From Microcosmobacter sp040493455 (lineage in GTDB: Bacteria > Bacteroidota > Bacteroidia > Flavobacteriales > Flavobacteriaceae), in the NCBI RefSeq assembly GCF_040493455.1, contig NZ_JANFDA010000010.1, positions 1 to 64,000 on the forward strand: 64,000 nt of DNA, given 5' to 3'. The position numbers were made by a program, and so were the translations under genes. The notes under the pieces are model-generated. The model was not told the DNA's origin. It did no database searches and was given only the letters and a program-made list of their open reading frames with translations. Below are positions 40,305-48,021 of the stretch, in pieces; the stretch's first letter is position 1; each line of letters opens with the position of its first letter.

Positions 40305-41591
40305 ATGATTTATAAGAGAAGCAGTGCTTTGTTCAAAGAAGCAGAGCAATACATTCCTGGAGGTGTCAATTCTCCAGTAAGAGCATTTAAGGCTGTAGGC
40401 GGAACTCCAATTTTTGCCAAAAGTGCAAAAGGCGCTTATGTTTACGATGAAGATGAAAACCGTTTTATAGACTATATTAATTCTTGGGGTCCTATGATAT
40501 TAGGACATGCTTTTGAGCCTGTTGTAGATGCAGTAGTTGATAAGGCAAAGGCAGGAACTTCATTCGGAATGCCAACTGAGTTAGAAACTCACATAGCTAA
40601 ACTGGCAGTTTCTATGGTGCCAAACATTGATAAGATTCGTTTTGTCAATTCGGGTACTGAGGCTTGTATGAGTGCAGTGCGTTTGGCTAGAGGTTATACC
40701 AAGAAAGATAAGATTATAAAGTTTGCTGGCTGCTACCATGGTCATAGTGATGCGTTTTTAATTCAGGCTGGGAGTGGAGCAGTTACATTTGGAACTCCTA
40801 ACAGCCCTGGAGTTACGCAAGGCACAGCTAAAGATACCTTATTGGCAAGGTATAATGACATTAACAACGTGGAAGCACTGATTGAGGCTAATAAAGGAGA
40901 AATTGCATGCATCATTCTCGAGCCAGTGGCAGGGAATATGGGTTGTATTCCGCCAAAAGATAATTTTCTACAAGAGCTACGAGTGTTATGTGACGCGAAT
41001 AATATTTTGTTGATTTTCGATGAAGTGATGACAGGCTTTCGTTTAGCAAAAGGAGGCGCGCAAGAATTGTTTAATGTGAAGGCAGATATTGTATGCTTCG
41101 GAAAAGTTATAGGAGGCGGTTTGCCAGTAGGTGCTTTTGCCGCAAATAATGACATTATGAGTCATTTGGCGCCATTAGGTCCAGTATATCAAGCTGGAAC
41201 TCTGAGTGGGAACCCGTTAGCTATGGCTGCTGGGTACGCCATGCTGAATACATTAAATGAAGATGCTGGTGTGTTTAAACGATTAGAGGAGAAGACGGCA
41301 TATCTCCACGAAGGAATTTCTGAGGTGTTAAATACTCAAGGCATTACTCATACCATTAATAGACTTGGTTCAATGATTTCGGTGCATTTTTCAGAAAAGA
41401 AAATTGAAGATTTTGAAACAGCAGCTACTGGAAATAACGATACGTTTAAAGCATTCTTTCACGGCATGTTAAAAGAGGGTGTGTATATAGCACCAAGTGC
41501 TTTTGAAACCTGGTTTCTTTGTGATGCGCTTACGTATGAGGATTTAGACTTTACGATTGAAGCAGTAAGGAAGGTGGCAAAGTCATTGTAA
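40305..41591 (+). CDS. hemL: Glutamate-1-semialdehyde 2,1-aminomutase
   Basis: 428 aa PLP enzyme making 5-aminolevulinate for tetrapyrroles. Marks: YIPGGVNSPVRAFKAVGG, FVNSGTEACMSAVRLAR, IFDEVMTGFRLAKGG and the PLP lysine in CFGKVIGGGLPVGA. The length is normal. It starts directly after the previous stop codon. The bidirectional terminator at 41597-41620 follows. Confidence 0.96.
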   Translation: MIYKRSSALFKEAEQYIPGGVNSPVRAFKAVGGTPIFAKSAKGAYVYDEDENRFIDYINSWGPMILGHAFEPVVDAVVDKAKAGTSFGMPTELETHIAKLAVSMVPNIDKIRFVNSGTEACMSAVRLARGYTKKDKIIKFAGCYHGHSDAFLIQAGSGAVTFGTPNSPGVTQGTAKDTLLARYNDINNVEALIEANKGEIACIILEPVAGNMGCIPPKDNFLQELRVLCDANNILLIFDEVMTGFRLAKGGAQELFNVKADIVCFGKVIGGGLPVGAFAANNDIMSHLAPLGPVYQAGTLSGNPLAMAAGYAMLNTLNEDAGVFKRLEEKTAYLHEGISEVLNTQGITHTINRLGSMISVHFSEKKIEDFETAATGNNDTFKAFFHGMLKEGVYIAPSAFETWFLCDALTYEDLDFTIEAVRKVAKSL

Positions 41592-41596
41592 ATAAA

Positions 41597-41620
41597 AAAA
41601 GCGGTTTTTAAACCGCTTTT
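41597..41620. terminator. Bidirectional terminator after hemL
   Basis: AAAAGCGGTT (41597-41606) and AACCGCTTTT (41611-41620) form a perfect 10-bp stem with a 4-base centre, flanked by A and T runs. It serves the converging hemL and the small secreted protein gene. Confidence 0.85.
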
Positions 41621-41623
41621 CTT

Positions 41624-41941
41624 TTATAATTTTACTTGCTTGAATTTTGCAAATTGATCTTCGTTTAGAACAGCTTTGAGTTTCTCATCTACAAAAGCAG
41701 TGATTTTTTGTTTTCTCATCTCAAAATCACTTTCGTTTGCGTTTGGTCTGTTTAGGTAATTATAATATTTCTGAAGAACTTCATATACCTGAGCCTTTTG
41801 CTCATCATTAAATTTAACCGTTCTTCTCAGCTCCTCAGTTTTTATGTGTGCCTTTTTTTCAATTTCAGTAGTTTGTGCAGATACTTGAGTGGTAAAAGCC
41901 AACCCTAGTACAAAAACACATAGCGCTAGTATTTTTTTCAT
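41624..41941 (-). CDS. Small secreted helical protein
   Basis: 105 aa with a signal peptide ending VSAQ. The mature part is charged and helical (FNDEQKAQVYEVLQKYYNYL, then FVDEKLKAVLNEDQFAKFKQVKL), a pattern like DUF4890/Spy-type periplasmic proteins. The next gene to the right encodes a related small protein. Function unknown; a chaperone-like or stress role would be guesswork. Confidence 0.7.
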   Translation of the reverse strand: MKKILALCVFVLGLAFTTQVSAQTTEIEKKAHIKTEELRRTVKFNDEQKAQVYEVLQKYYNYLNRPNANESDFEMRKQKITAFVDEKLKAVLNEDQFAKFKQVKL

Positions 41942-42006
41942 GATTTTTAGTTTAAAAGAATAATTGGAACGTCTAAAGTAAGGATTTTTTTAAAATTATA
42001 ATATAA

Positions 42007-42038
42007 AAAAAGTGTTCATCGATAAACAAACACTTTTT
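42007..42038 (-). terminator. Terminator between the two small secreted protein genes
   Basis: AAAAAGTGTT (42007-42016) and AACACTTTTT (42029-42038) pair perfectly over 10 bp, 12-base loop, with T residues following on the minus strand. Confidence 0.75.
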
Positions 42039-42052
42039 AAAGATTAACGTTA

Positions 42053-42490
42053 TTAATGCTTTTGTTTTTTCCTAGAACTCTTCATTTTACGTTTGTTAGT
42101 TCTAGAAAAACTTTTTTCAAATTTTTCGTATTGCTCGTCAGATAATACGGATTTCATTTGCTTTTTGAAAGCGATTTGAGCATCTAGCTTTTCGTTAGCA
42201 AGTTCTAGGCGCTCTTCTTTTGTTAGCTCTTTTTTATCTTCACCCTTTCTCGATTCTAACTTGGCCTTACGAACTTTAACTTGCTCTAAAACCAAATCAT
42301 AGATTTTGTTTTGTTGTCTTTCATCAAGATCTAGATGAAGTGTCATTTTCTTAGTTTTTAATTGAGCGAGTTCTTCTGGAGTCAAATCTTGAATACGTTC
42401 CTTTCTTACCTCTCTGCTTCCTTTTTGACGGTCTTGAGCTATGGCTTGTAGTGATACAAAAGCTATAGCAATAATGATTAATTTTTTCAT
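42053..42490 (-). CDS. Small secreted Lys/Glu-rich helical protein, Spy-like
   Basis: 145 aa with signal peptide (IIIAIAFVSLQAIAQ). The mature part shows DLTPEELAQLKTKKMTLHLDLDERQQNKIYDLVLEQ, resembling LTxxQ-type Spy/CpxP or DUF4890 periplasmic proteins, and ends in a very basic tail (SSRKKQKH). Related in plan to the neighbour at 41624. Probably periplasmic; substrate unknown. Confidence 0.75.
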   Translation of the reverse strand: MKKLIIIAIAFVSLQAIAQDRQKGSREVRKERIQDLTPEELAQLKTKKMTLHLDLDERQQNKIYDLVLEQVKVRKAKLESRKGEDKKELTKEERLELANEKLDAQIAFKKQMKSVLSDEQYEKFEKSFSRTNKRKMKSSRKKQKH

Positions 42491-42595
42491 TTGAATGATG
42501 TTTTAAGTAATTCCTTTTGGGGAATAAGATTAATTATGTTTGGGTTTAAGACAATCCTACCTCCAAATGGTTTAAAAGCAGATGTGTTTTTATAA

Positions 42596-44107
42596 TTAGT
42601 TTAACAATCTGTGCTGCTGTACCAAGTGCAAAGTAGTATCGTATAGATGCCTTTTCTCCATTTTACTTTTTAACCAAGCATAGAAGCTCATTACAAAAAT
42701 GTCTTCGCGTTTGGCTTCTATCCAGTCAAAAGAAAGTTCAACCTTCTCAATAAAAGCTTCAGATGTAACCGATTCAGGATTTCGATAATAGATTTCTATT
42801 AAATTGAGATACGTGAGTACTCGTTTTTGACCAATACTTTTTAGATATGTACTGTAAGACCTCCTAAAGCTTCTTAAGCGAGATTCAAAAAGATCAATGT
42901 TACCTAATTCAAGATGTAATAGTATTTCAATAAGGCTTTTCTTAATGGTCCACTCTTTACCTGCTTTTTCAATATACCATTTATCGGTATGGTAAAACTT
43001 GGAAAATAATTTATAAGCCTCTTTGTATTGATTGTTTTGAAAATAAAATGTGATTAGGCTCAAGTGAATATCCAAAAGTGCTTCTAAATCTTGATGTTTT
43101 TTTGAAATTACTGCTTCAAGATAAGAGATTGCGTCTTGTTGTTGATTGGAATAGTTTAAATTCAAAGCAAATAAAAGATCGTACTTAAGCTTGAAATGAT
43201 TAAAATATTTTTTTCGATTTTGAACCATTTCTTGTTTCATCAAGTTTAAATACTCTAAAGATGTTTCAAATTTTTTATTTCTGAATAAAGTATTTGAAAT
43301 CATGTACAAGACATGAAGGTGATAATACAATTGCTTACTTTTTTGTTTATGGTCAATAAGCGATTGGTACGTATTGATGACAAAAGGTTCAATTTCTAGA
43401 TAGTCCTTAGAGATTAGCGCAGATATACTCGCTATAGTCATTAATTGGTACAAGGATTTAAAGGACATGGAATCGTGCATGCTTATTTGATGCTCTTCCA
43501 AAGTTTTGTTTAGTAACTTCTGGAAGTTAATGACCTCTCCTTTATACTTAATCCTGGCTAGGGTTCTGCGGATTTTAGCATAGACAATATTGAGTTGTTC
43601 CTCGGTGTAAAGATGTTTTTGGTTAATGTTGAATTTAGAAACTAAATCATCAAGATCTAATTCTGGTAATGTATAGGCATACTGAATCTTTGTATGGTAA
43701 ATTTCATTGAGAAGTGGAAAGAGTTGATGCTCTAACGATAACTTTTCAGCCTTATCTAGAAGTTTATAAGCTGTACCATATTGTTTGTGCATTAAAAATG
43801 TTCTAGAGGCTAAGATGTACTTTATGATATGCATATCAGTAGAATTCTCTTCCTCTAAGTTGATGTTAGCAATAAAGTCGATGAGACTCGATAAGAGCCG
43901 TTTTCGCAAAGCATGATAGGCGTTTTTATTTCCGCTTTTATAGAGACTCTTATATATGACTTCAGAGGGCTGTTCTTGCTTAGCTAAAAGCTTAAAAAGC
44001 TGAATGTTTTTGGAATCGTGTCGCTTGTTCTTTTTCTCTAAATAAGTAATGAAACGCTGTTGCTCGTCAACAGAAAGAGCCTTGATTATATCATTTAAAC
44101 TCGTCAT
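42596..44107 (-). CDS. Helical-repeat protein of unknown function
   Basis: 503 aa, no signal peptide. I do not recognise a named family. The whole chain is helical with degenerate TPR-like pairs, for example YGTAYKLLDKAEKLSLEHQLFPLLNEIYHTKI, SLEYLNLMKQEMV and NNQYKEAYKLFSKFYHTDKW. Such proteins are usually scaffolds. It is isolated, with the next gene on the right divergent. Confidence 0.6.
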   Translation of the reverse strand: MTSLNDIIKALSVDEQQRFITYLEKKNKRHDSKNIQLFKLLAKQEQPSEVIYKSLYKSGNKNAYHALRKRLLSSLIDFIANINLEEENSTDMHIIKYILASRTFLMHKQYGTAYKLLDKAEKLSLEHQLFPLLNEIYHTKIQYAYTLPELDLDDLVSKFNINQKHLYTEEQLNIVYAKIRRTLARIKYKGEVINFQKLLNKTLEEHQISMHDSMSFKSLYQLMTIASISALISKDYLEIEPFVINTYQSLIDHKQKSKQLYYHLHVLYMISNTLFRNKKFETSLEYLNLMKQEMVQNRKKYFNHFKLKYDLLFALNLNYSNQQQDAISYLEAVISKKHQDLEALLDIHLSLITFYFQNNQYKEAYKLFSKFYHTDKWYIEKAGKEWTIKKSLIEILLHLELGNIDLFESRLRSFRRSYSTYLKSIGQKRVLTYLNLIEIYYRNPESVTSEAFIEKVELSFDWIEAKREDIFVMSFYAWLKSKMEKRHLYDTTLHLVQQHRLLN

Positions 44108-44257
44108 TTAATCATCACTATTTATTCTATTAATACTTTAAAAATAGTATAAAATCTTTATGTGAGCTAAAATATATCGTCAGTTTTTGTTAAAATTTGA
44201 TATGAATGTTTTTTCGTTAAGGCTAACCTTTGTGTCATAATCATTAAAGCAAATGTT

Positions 44258-44746
44258 ATGAATTATCAAACAACAGTGTCTTTGAAAGAAGACCAAAACG
44301 TAAAAGCTAAAAAGAAAGAAAAAAATGGTTTTGATCAGAAACCAACACCAGCATTTATTGGAGCCTCATGGACTGCATTGTTTATTGGTATGATATCTTA
44401 TTGTGTTGGATTATGGAACTCTGATATGGAACTCAATGAAAAAGGATACTATTTTACCATTCTCTTATTTGGACTCTTTTCTGTAATCTCTGTTCAGAAG
44501 GCAGTGAGAGACAAGCTAGAGGATATACAAGTTACAGAAATGTATTATGGTATCAGTTGGTTTACAACCATTGCGGCTATAGTATTATTAGTCATCGGAC
44601 TTTGGAATGCAGACTTACTACTCAGTGAAAAAGGATTCTATGGGATGTCGTTTACATTAAGTCTTTTTGCAGCAATTGCAGTGCAAAAGAATACTAGAGA
44701 TGTTGCTTATATCGATAAAACTGCAAAAGAAAAATCATCGGACTAA
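44258..44746 (+). CDS. YiaA/YiaB-family inner membrane protein
   Basis: 162 aa with two repeated two-helix units: AFIGASWTALFIGMISYCVGLWNSDMELNEKGYYFTILLFGLFSVISVQKAVRD and GISWFTTIAAIVLLVIGLWNADLLLSEKGFYGMSF...AVQKNTRD. This YiaAB duplication is the family signature. Function unknown in the family, perhaps stress-related. A hairpin follows at 44818-44853. Confidence 0.85.
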   Translation: MNYQTTVSLKEDQNVKAKKKEKNGFDQKPTPAFIGASWTALFIGMISYCVGLWNSDMELNEKGYYFTILLFGLFSVISVQKAVRDKLEDIQVTEMYYGISWFTTIAAIVLLVIGLWNADLLLSEKGFYGMSFTLSLFAAIAVQKNTRDVAYIDKTAKEKSSD

Positions 44747-44817
44747 TCATTTCTTAAGAAATAAATCAAAATACAGCCCTACCACGATTTATTTTGTTTG
44801 ATGATTGGGTTAACCTG

Positions 44818-44853
44818 AAACCTCACAGGTCTGGTTAGTGCCTGTGAGGTTTT
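44818..44853 (+). terminator. Hairpin terminator after the YiaA/B-like gene
   Basis: AAACCTCACAGG (44818-44829) and CCTGTGAGGTTT (44841-44852) form a perfect 12-bp stem. The T-run is short (four T), so termination strength is uncertain. Confidence 0.65.
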
Positions 44854-44868
44854 AAAAAAACAATCGAT

Positions 44869-45501
44869 ATGACATCTCAAACGAAGACTTTAAGAACTTT
44901 CGAGCTAATTGCTGTGACACTTACAGCTTTGGGTAAGTTCTTATTCATGGATTATCTCAACTGGCGATTACCTTTCGTTATAGCAGCCATATTGTTTTGG
45001 GGAGGCTATATAATCTGGACCAGTAGAAGAAATCCAGAAGTACTCAAAGCCTGGGGATTTAGAACAGACAATTTCAATTCGGTACTTAAACTAGTATTGC
45101 CTTTTGCAATCGTATCTCTTGTAATCTTTGTTATTGTAGGTTTAGCTAGAGGTAGCATTAATACCACTTGGCATATTTTGCCAATACTCATAAGCTATCC
45201 TATTTGGGGAACAATACAGCAGTTTTTAATTATCGCTTTAGTTGCAGGAAATCTTAGAGCTTTCAATGTATCAAAACCCTTGATCTTAATCCTAACTGCA
45301 GTTCTCTTTTCGGTTGTTCATTTTCCTTCGGTATGGTTAATGGCTGGGACGTTTGTGTTAGCACTCTTCTATACATGGATTTATCTTAAAAAACAGAACT
45401 TATATGTGCTTGGGTTGTTTCATGGATGGTTGGGGGCTTTCTTTTATTATTTAGTTATAAATCAAGATCCCTTTGCGGATATCTTTTTAAAGTATTTTTA
45501 A
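44869..45501 (+). CDS. CPBP-like membrane protein without the canonical EE pair
   Basis: 210 aa, about six membrane helices. Helix layout and motifs (IQQFLIIALVAGNLR, LFSVVHFPSV, GLFHGWLGAFFYY) fit the CPBP intramembrane protease family, but the usual EExxxR glutamate pair is QQ, so the catalytic function may be lost or changed. The following gene starts one base after the stop. Confidence 0.7.
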   Translation: MTSQTKTLRTFELIAVTLTALGKFLFMDYLNWRLPFVIAAILFWGGYIIWTSRRNPEVLKAWGFRTDNFNSVLKLVLPFAIVSLVIFVIVGLARGSINTTWHILPILISYPIWGTIQQFLIIALVAGNLRAFNVSKPLILILTAVLFSVVHFPSVWLMAGTFVLALFYTWIYLKKQNLYVLGLFHGWLGAFFYYLVINQDPFADIFLKYF

Positions 45502-45502
45502 T

Positions 45503-45772
45503 ATGAAATCAGATATGCTAAGATGTATACTACTTCTGCTTTCAGGGTTTTTAACATTTGTGCTGTTAGAAATTCTTCCAGTTGCTGGTTTTGGAGGGAG
45601 TTTAATAATAGTAATTACTATACCATTTTTAATTCTTTTAGGAGCAATTTTCTTTATTATTTATCACGGATTTTATCAAGAGAAAACGAATCAGAGAATT
45701 AAGGATAGAGCTTTTTATATAATGTTTTTCATCACGATTCTAATGAACTTCGTGCTATTCCCATATAAGTAA
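45503..45772 (+). CDS. Small membrane protein of unknown function
   Basis: 89 aa, three hydrophobic segments (CILLLLSGFLTFVLLEIL, SLIIVITIPFLILLGAIFFIIYHGF, IMFFITILMNFVLFPY). No family is recognised. It directly follows the CPBP-like gene and precedes the hydrolase pair by 32 bp. Confidence 0.55.
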   Translation: MKSDMLRCILLLLSGFLTFVLLEILPVAGFGGSLIIVITIPFLILLGAIFFIIYHGFYQEKTNQRIKDRAFYIMFFITILMNFVLFPYK

Positions 45773-45804
45773 ATTTAATTATCTTGTAAAATCATTTCTA
45801 AATT

Positions 45805-46683
45805 ATGCCTTACTGGTTATCCACATTACTATTAATTCTCGGAATATACATTGCTATTAGTGTAGCCTTGTATTACTTGCAGGATTATATGTTGTTCAAG
45901 CCGGAAAAACTTCCGAAGGATTTTCAGTTCAACTATGATAATCAGCAAACAAAAGAGTATAACTTAGAAACCAGAGATGGTGCCATAATCAATGGATTAC
46001 GTTTCTTCCCAAAAGGAGAAAGTAAAGGCGTGGTTTTATATCTCAAAGGGAATTCAAAAAGTATTAAAGGTTGGGGGAAATTTGCGGTAGATTTTACAAG
46101 GCATGGCTATAATGTAGTTATGGTCGATTATAGAGGATTTGGTAAGAGTACAGGTAGACGTTCTCAAAAAGCAATTAAGCGAGACCTTCAAGAGGTATAT
46201 AACAAACTAAAAGAGCAAACCACCGAAGATCGTATTATTGTGTATGGTCGTTCTTTGGGATCTGGTTTTGCAGCTAAATTAGCTTCGATCAATCAGCCGA
46301 AGTTGTTAATCCTAGATGCACCTTATTATAGTCTCACTAAAGTTACTGCGAGATATATGCCATTTATGCCATTATCTGTGTTGATAAAATATCCTTTGCC
46401 GACATACAAATGGTTGCGATATGTGCAATGTCCAATTCATATTATTCATGGAACACATGATAAGTTGATTCCTTATAAGACCAGTGTAAAACTATCTCAG
46501 ATAAACCCAAAACTAACCAAACTCCACACTGTCATTGGTGGAGGGCACAAAGACCTTAACAATTTTGAATCGTACCATAAGATGTTGGACGATATTTTGA
46601 ATTCTAAACATAAGGAAATAGACCTTTCAACGACTAGTATTAATGTCATTCACACCTCAAAGAAAACCAAAAAACAGGCTTAA
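45805..46683 (+). CDS. Membrane-anchored alpha/beta hydrolase, first of two
   Basis: 292 aa. One N-terminal membrane helix, then an alpha/beta-hydrolase domain: nucleophile serine in YGRSLGSGFAAKLAS, acid in GTHDKLIPY, histidine in GGGHKDL. The usual HG oxyanion motif is KGN (LYLKGNSKSIKGWG). BEM46-like family. Its 3' end overlaps the next gene by 41 nt. Substrate unknown. Confidence 0.85.
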   Translation: MPYWLSTLLLILGIYIAISVALYYLQDYMLFKPEKLPKDFQFNYDNQQTKEYNLETRDGAIINGLRFFPKGESKGVVLYLKGNSKSIKGWGKFAVDFTRHGYNVVMVDYRGFGKSTGRRSQKAIKRDLQEVYNKLKEQTTEDRIIVYGRSLGSGFAAKLASINQPKLLILDAPYYSLTKVTARYMPFMPLSVLIKYPLPTYKWLRYVQCPIHIIHGTHDKLIPYKTSVKLSQINPKLTKLHTVIGGGHKDLNNFESYHKMLDDILNSKHKEIDLSTTSINVIHTSKKTKKQA

Positions 46684-47467
46684 AAAGGTAATTCTTTCAT
46701 TAGTCGCAATTTATGTTATGTTTGGAGCAGCACTATATTTCATACAGGAAACTATACTCTTTAGACCAACGGTTTTAGAGCAGCAGTATCAGTTCGAATT
46801 CGATCATAGTTTCGAAGAACTGAACTTTAATACTACAGATGGAGCCGTTATCAATGCAATTCATTTTAAAGCTGAAAACCCAAAGGGTATTATTATTTAT
46901 TTTCATGGAAATGCAGGAGATCTCTCAAGATGGGGAAAAATCACCGAGCAATTCGTAGACTTTAATTATGATGTCTTGGTAATGGATTATCGCACCTATG
47001 GTAAAAGCACAGGAAAGCTAAGTGAAAAGGCATTGTACGAAGACGCACAATTGTGTTATGATTATGCGGCAAATCTGTTTAACGTAGAAGATATTATCAT
47101 TTTTGGAAGGTCATTGGGTACAGGAGTCGCTTCACATCTAGCGTCCAAGAATGCGTGTAGTCAGTTAATCTTGGAGACACCATATTACAGTATTGCTGAT
47201 GTGGCTAAATATAGATTTCCAATATTTCCAGTAAAAGCACTTTTAAAGTATAAAATCCCTACCTATAAATATCTCGAAGAAGTAGATTGCCCTATAACTA
47301 TTTTTCATGGTACAGAAGATTATGTAGTGCCATACAATTCAGGTAAAAAACTAAAGGATGCTTCGAGTAAGGATATCAATTTTATTACTATTGAAGGCGG
47401 TGAGCATAATAATCTTGTTGATTTTGAAATTTATCGCGAAGGTTTAGAAGATTTATTAAACCAATGA
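46643..47467 (+). CDS. Membrane-anchored alpha/beta hydrolase, second of two
   Basis: 274 aa paralogue of the preceding gene. N-terminal membrane helix (VILSLVAIYVMFGAALYFIQ), intact oxyanion motif YFHGNAGDLSRWGK, nucleophile in FGRSLGTGVASHLAS, acid in GTEDYVVPY, His in GGEHNNL. Starts inside the previous gene; the overlap is large but the membrane helix requires it. Its end overlaps the convergent zinc-finger gene by 37 nt. Confidence 0.85.
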   Translation: MSFTPQRKPKNRLKKVILSLVAIYVMFGAALYFIQETILFRPTVLEQQYQFEFDHSFEELNFNTTDGAVINAIHFKAENPKGIIIYFHGNAGDLSRWGKITEQFVDFNYDVLVMDYRTYGKSTGKLSEKALYEDAQLCYDYAANLFNVEDIIIFGRSLGTGVASHLASKNACSQLILETPYYSIADVAKYRFPIFPVKALLKYKIPTYKYLEEVDCPITIFHGTEDYVVPYNSGKKLKDASSKDINFITIEGGEHNNLVDFEIYREGLEDLLNQ

Positions 47468-47949
47468 TGTTTTACTAGTATTGCGATTTTATACAATAAG
47501 AAAAATATCGGGACACCTGAAACTATGAGTAATATTAGCACTATTATCCCGAGTTTGAATCCGATGAAAGGAATACTTCTTATATCTTGAATAAATGTTG
47601 TGTCTTGCATCATATAGTGCATGCCAGCCAAAGAAAATCCAATTAAAAACACGAGAAAGTAATTTGCTGCAAATTCATTATTATCCATTGAATACTGATA
47701 ATACAGATAATATGCTGGGACAGCCAAGGAGACAATAACAGCAAAACCTAAAGCTCTGATGACTCTATTCTTGTTTTCGTAATGGGAACTCGATCTATAT
47801 AATTCTTTATTACAACTTGGGCACAATCTTTCGTCATGATGAATGCATGTATGACACATGCCTCTTCCACACCCTGCACAGTGTTTTTGCAAGAATAGAT
47901 TTGGGTGGGTATGACAAAAGTATAATGCTTTCTCGTTGAGGTCTCTCAT
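47431..47949 (-). CDS. Zinc-finger membrane protein (B-box-like)
   Basis: 172 aa. The N-terminal cysteine/histidine cluster CHTHPN...CAGCGRGMCHTCIHHDERLCPSC looks like a B-box or similar zinc-binding module. Three membrane helices follow (ALGFAVIVSLAVPAYYLYY, YFLVFLIGFSLAGMHYM, LGIIVLILLIVSGVPIFFLLY). Function unknown. The ATG at 47949 is preferred to a TTG three codons earlier. Confidence 0.75.
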   Translation of the reverse strand: MRDLNEKALYFCHTHPNLFLQKHCAGCGRGMCHTCIHHDERLCPSCNKELYRSSSHYENKNRVIRALGFAVIVSLAVPAYYLYYQYSMDNNEFAANYFLVFLIGFSLAGMHYMMQDTTFIQDIRSIPFIGFKLGIIVLILLIVSGVPIFFLLYKIAILVKHHWFNKSSKPSR

Positions 47950-47966
47950 GGAAACCAAAAGTAAAC

Positions 47967-47999
47967 AAAAAAGGCTTCAAGTTTTCTTGAAGCCTTTTT
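47967..47999. terminator. Terminator between the zinc-finger and metalloprotease genes
   Basis: AAAAAGGCTTCAAG (47968-47981) and CTTGAAGCCTTTTT (47986-47999) form a perfect 14-bp stem with a TTTT loop. It would end the minus-strand metalloprotease gene (stop at 48022). Confidence 0.85.
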
Positions 48000-48021
48000 A
48001 ATCATTTATGAGAATCTATTT

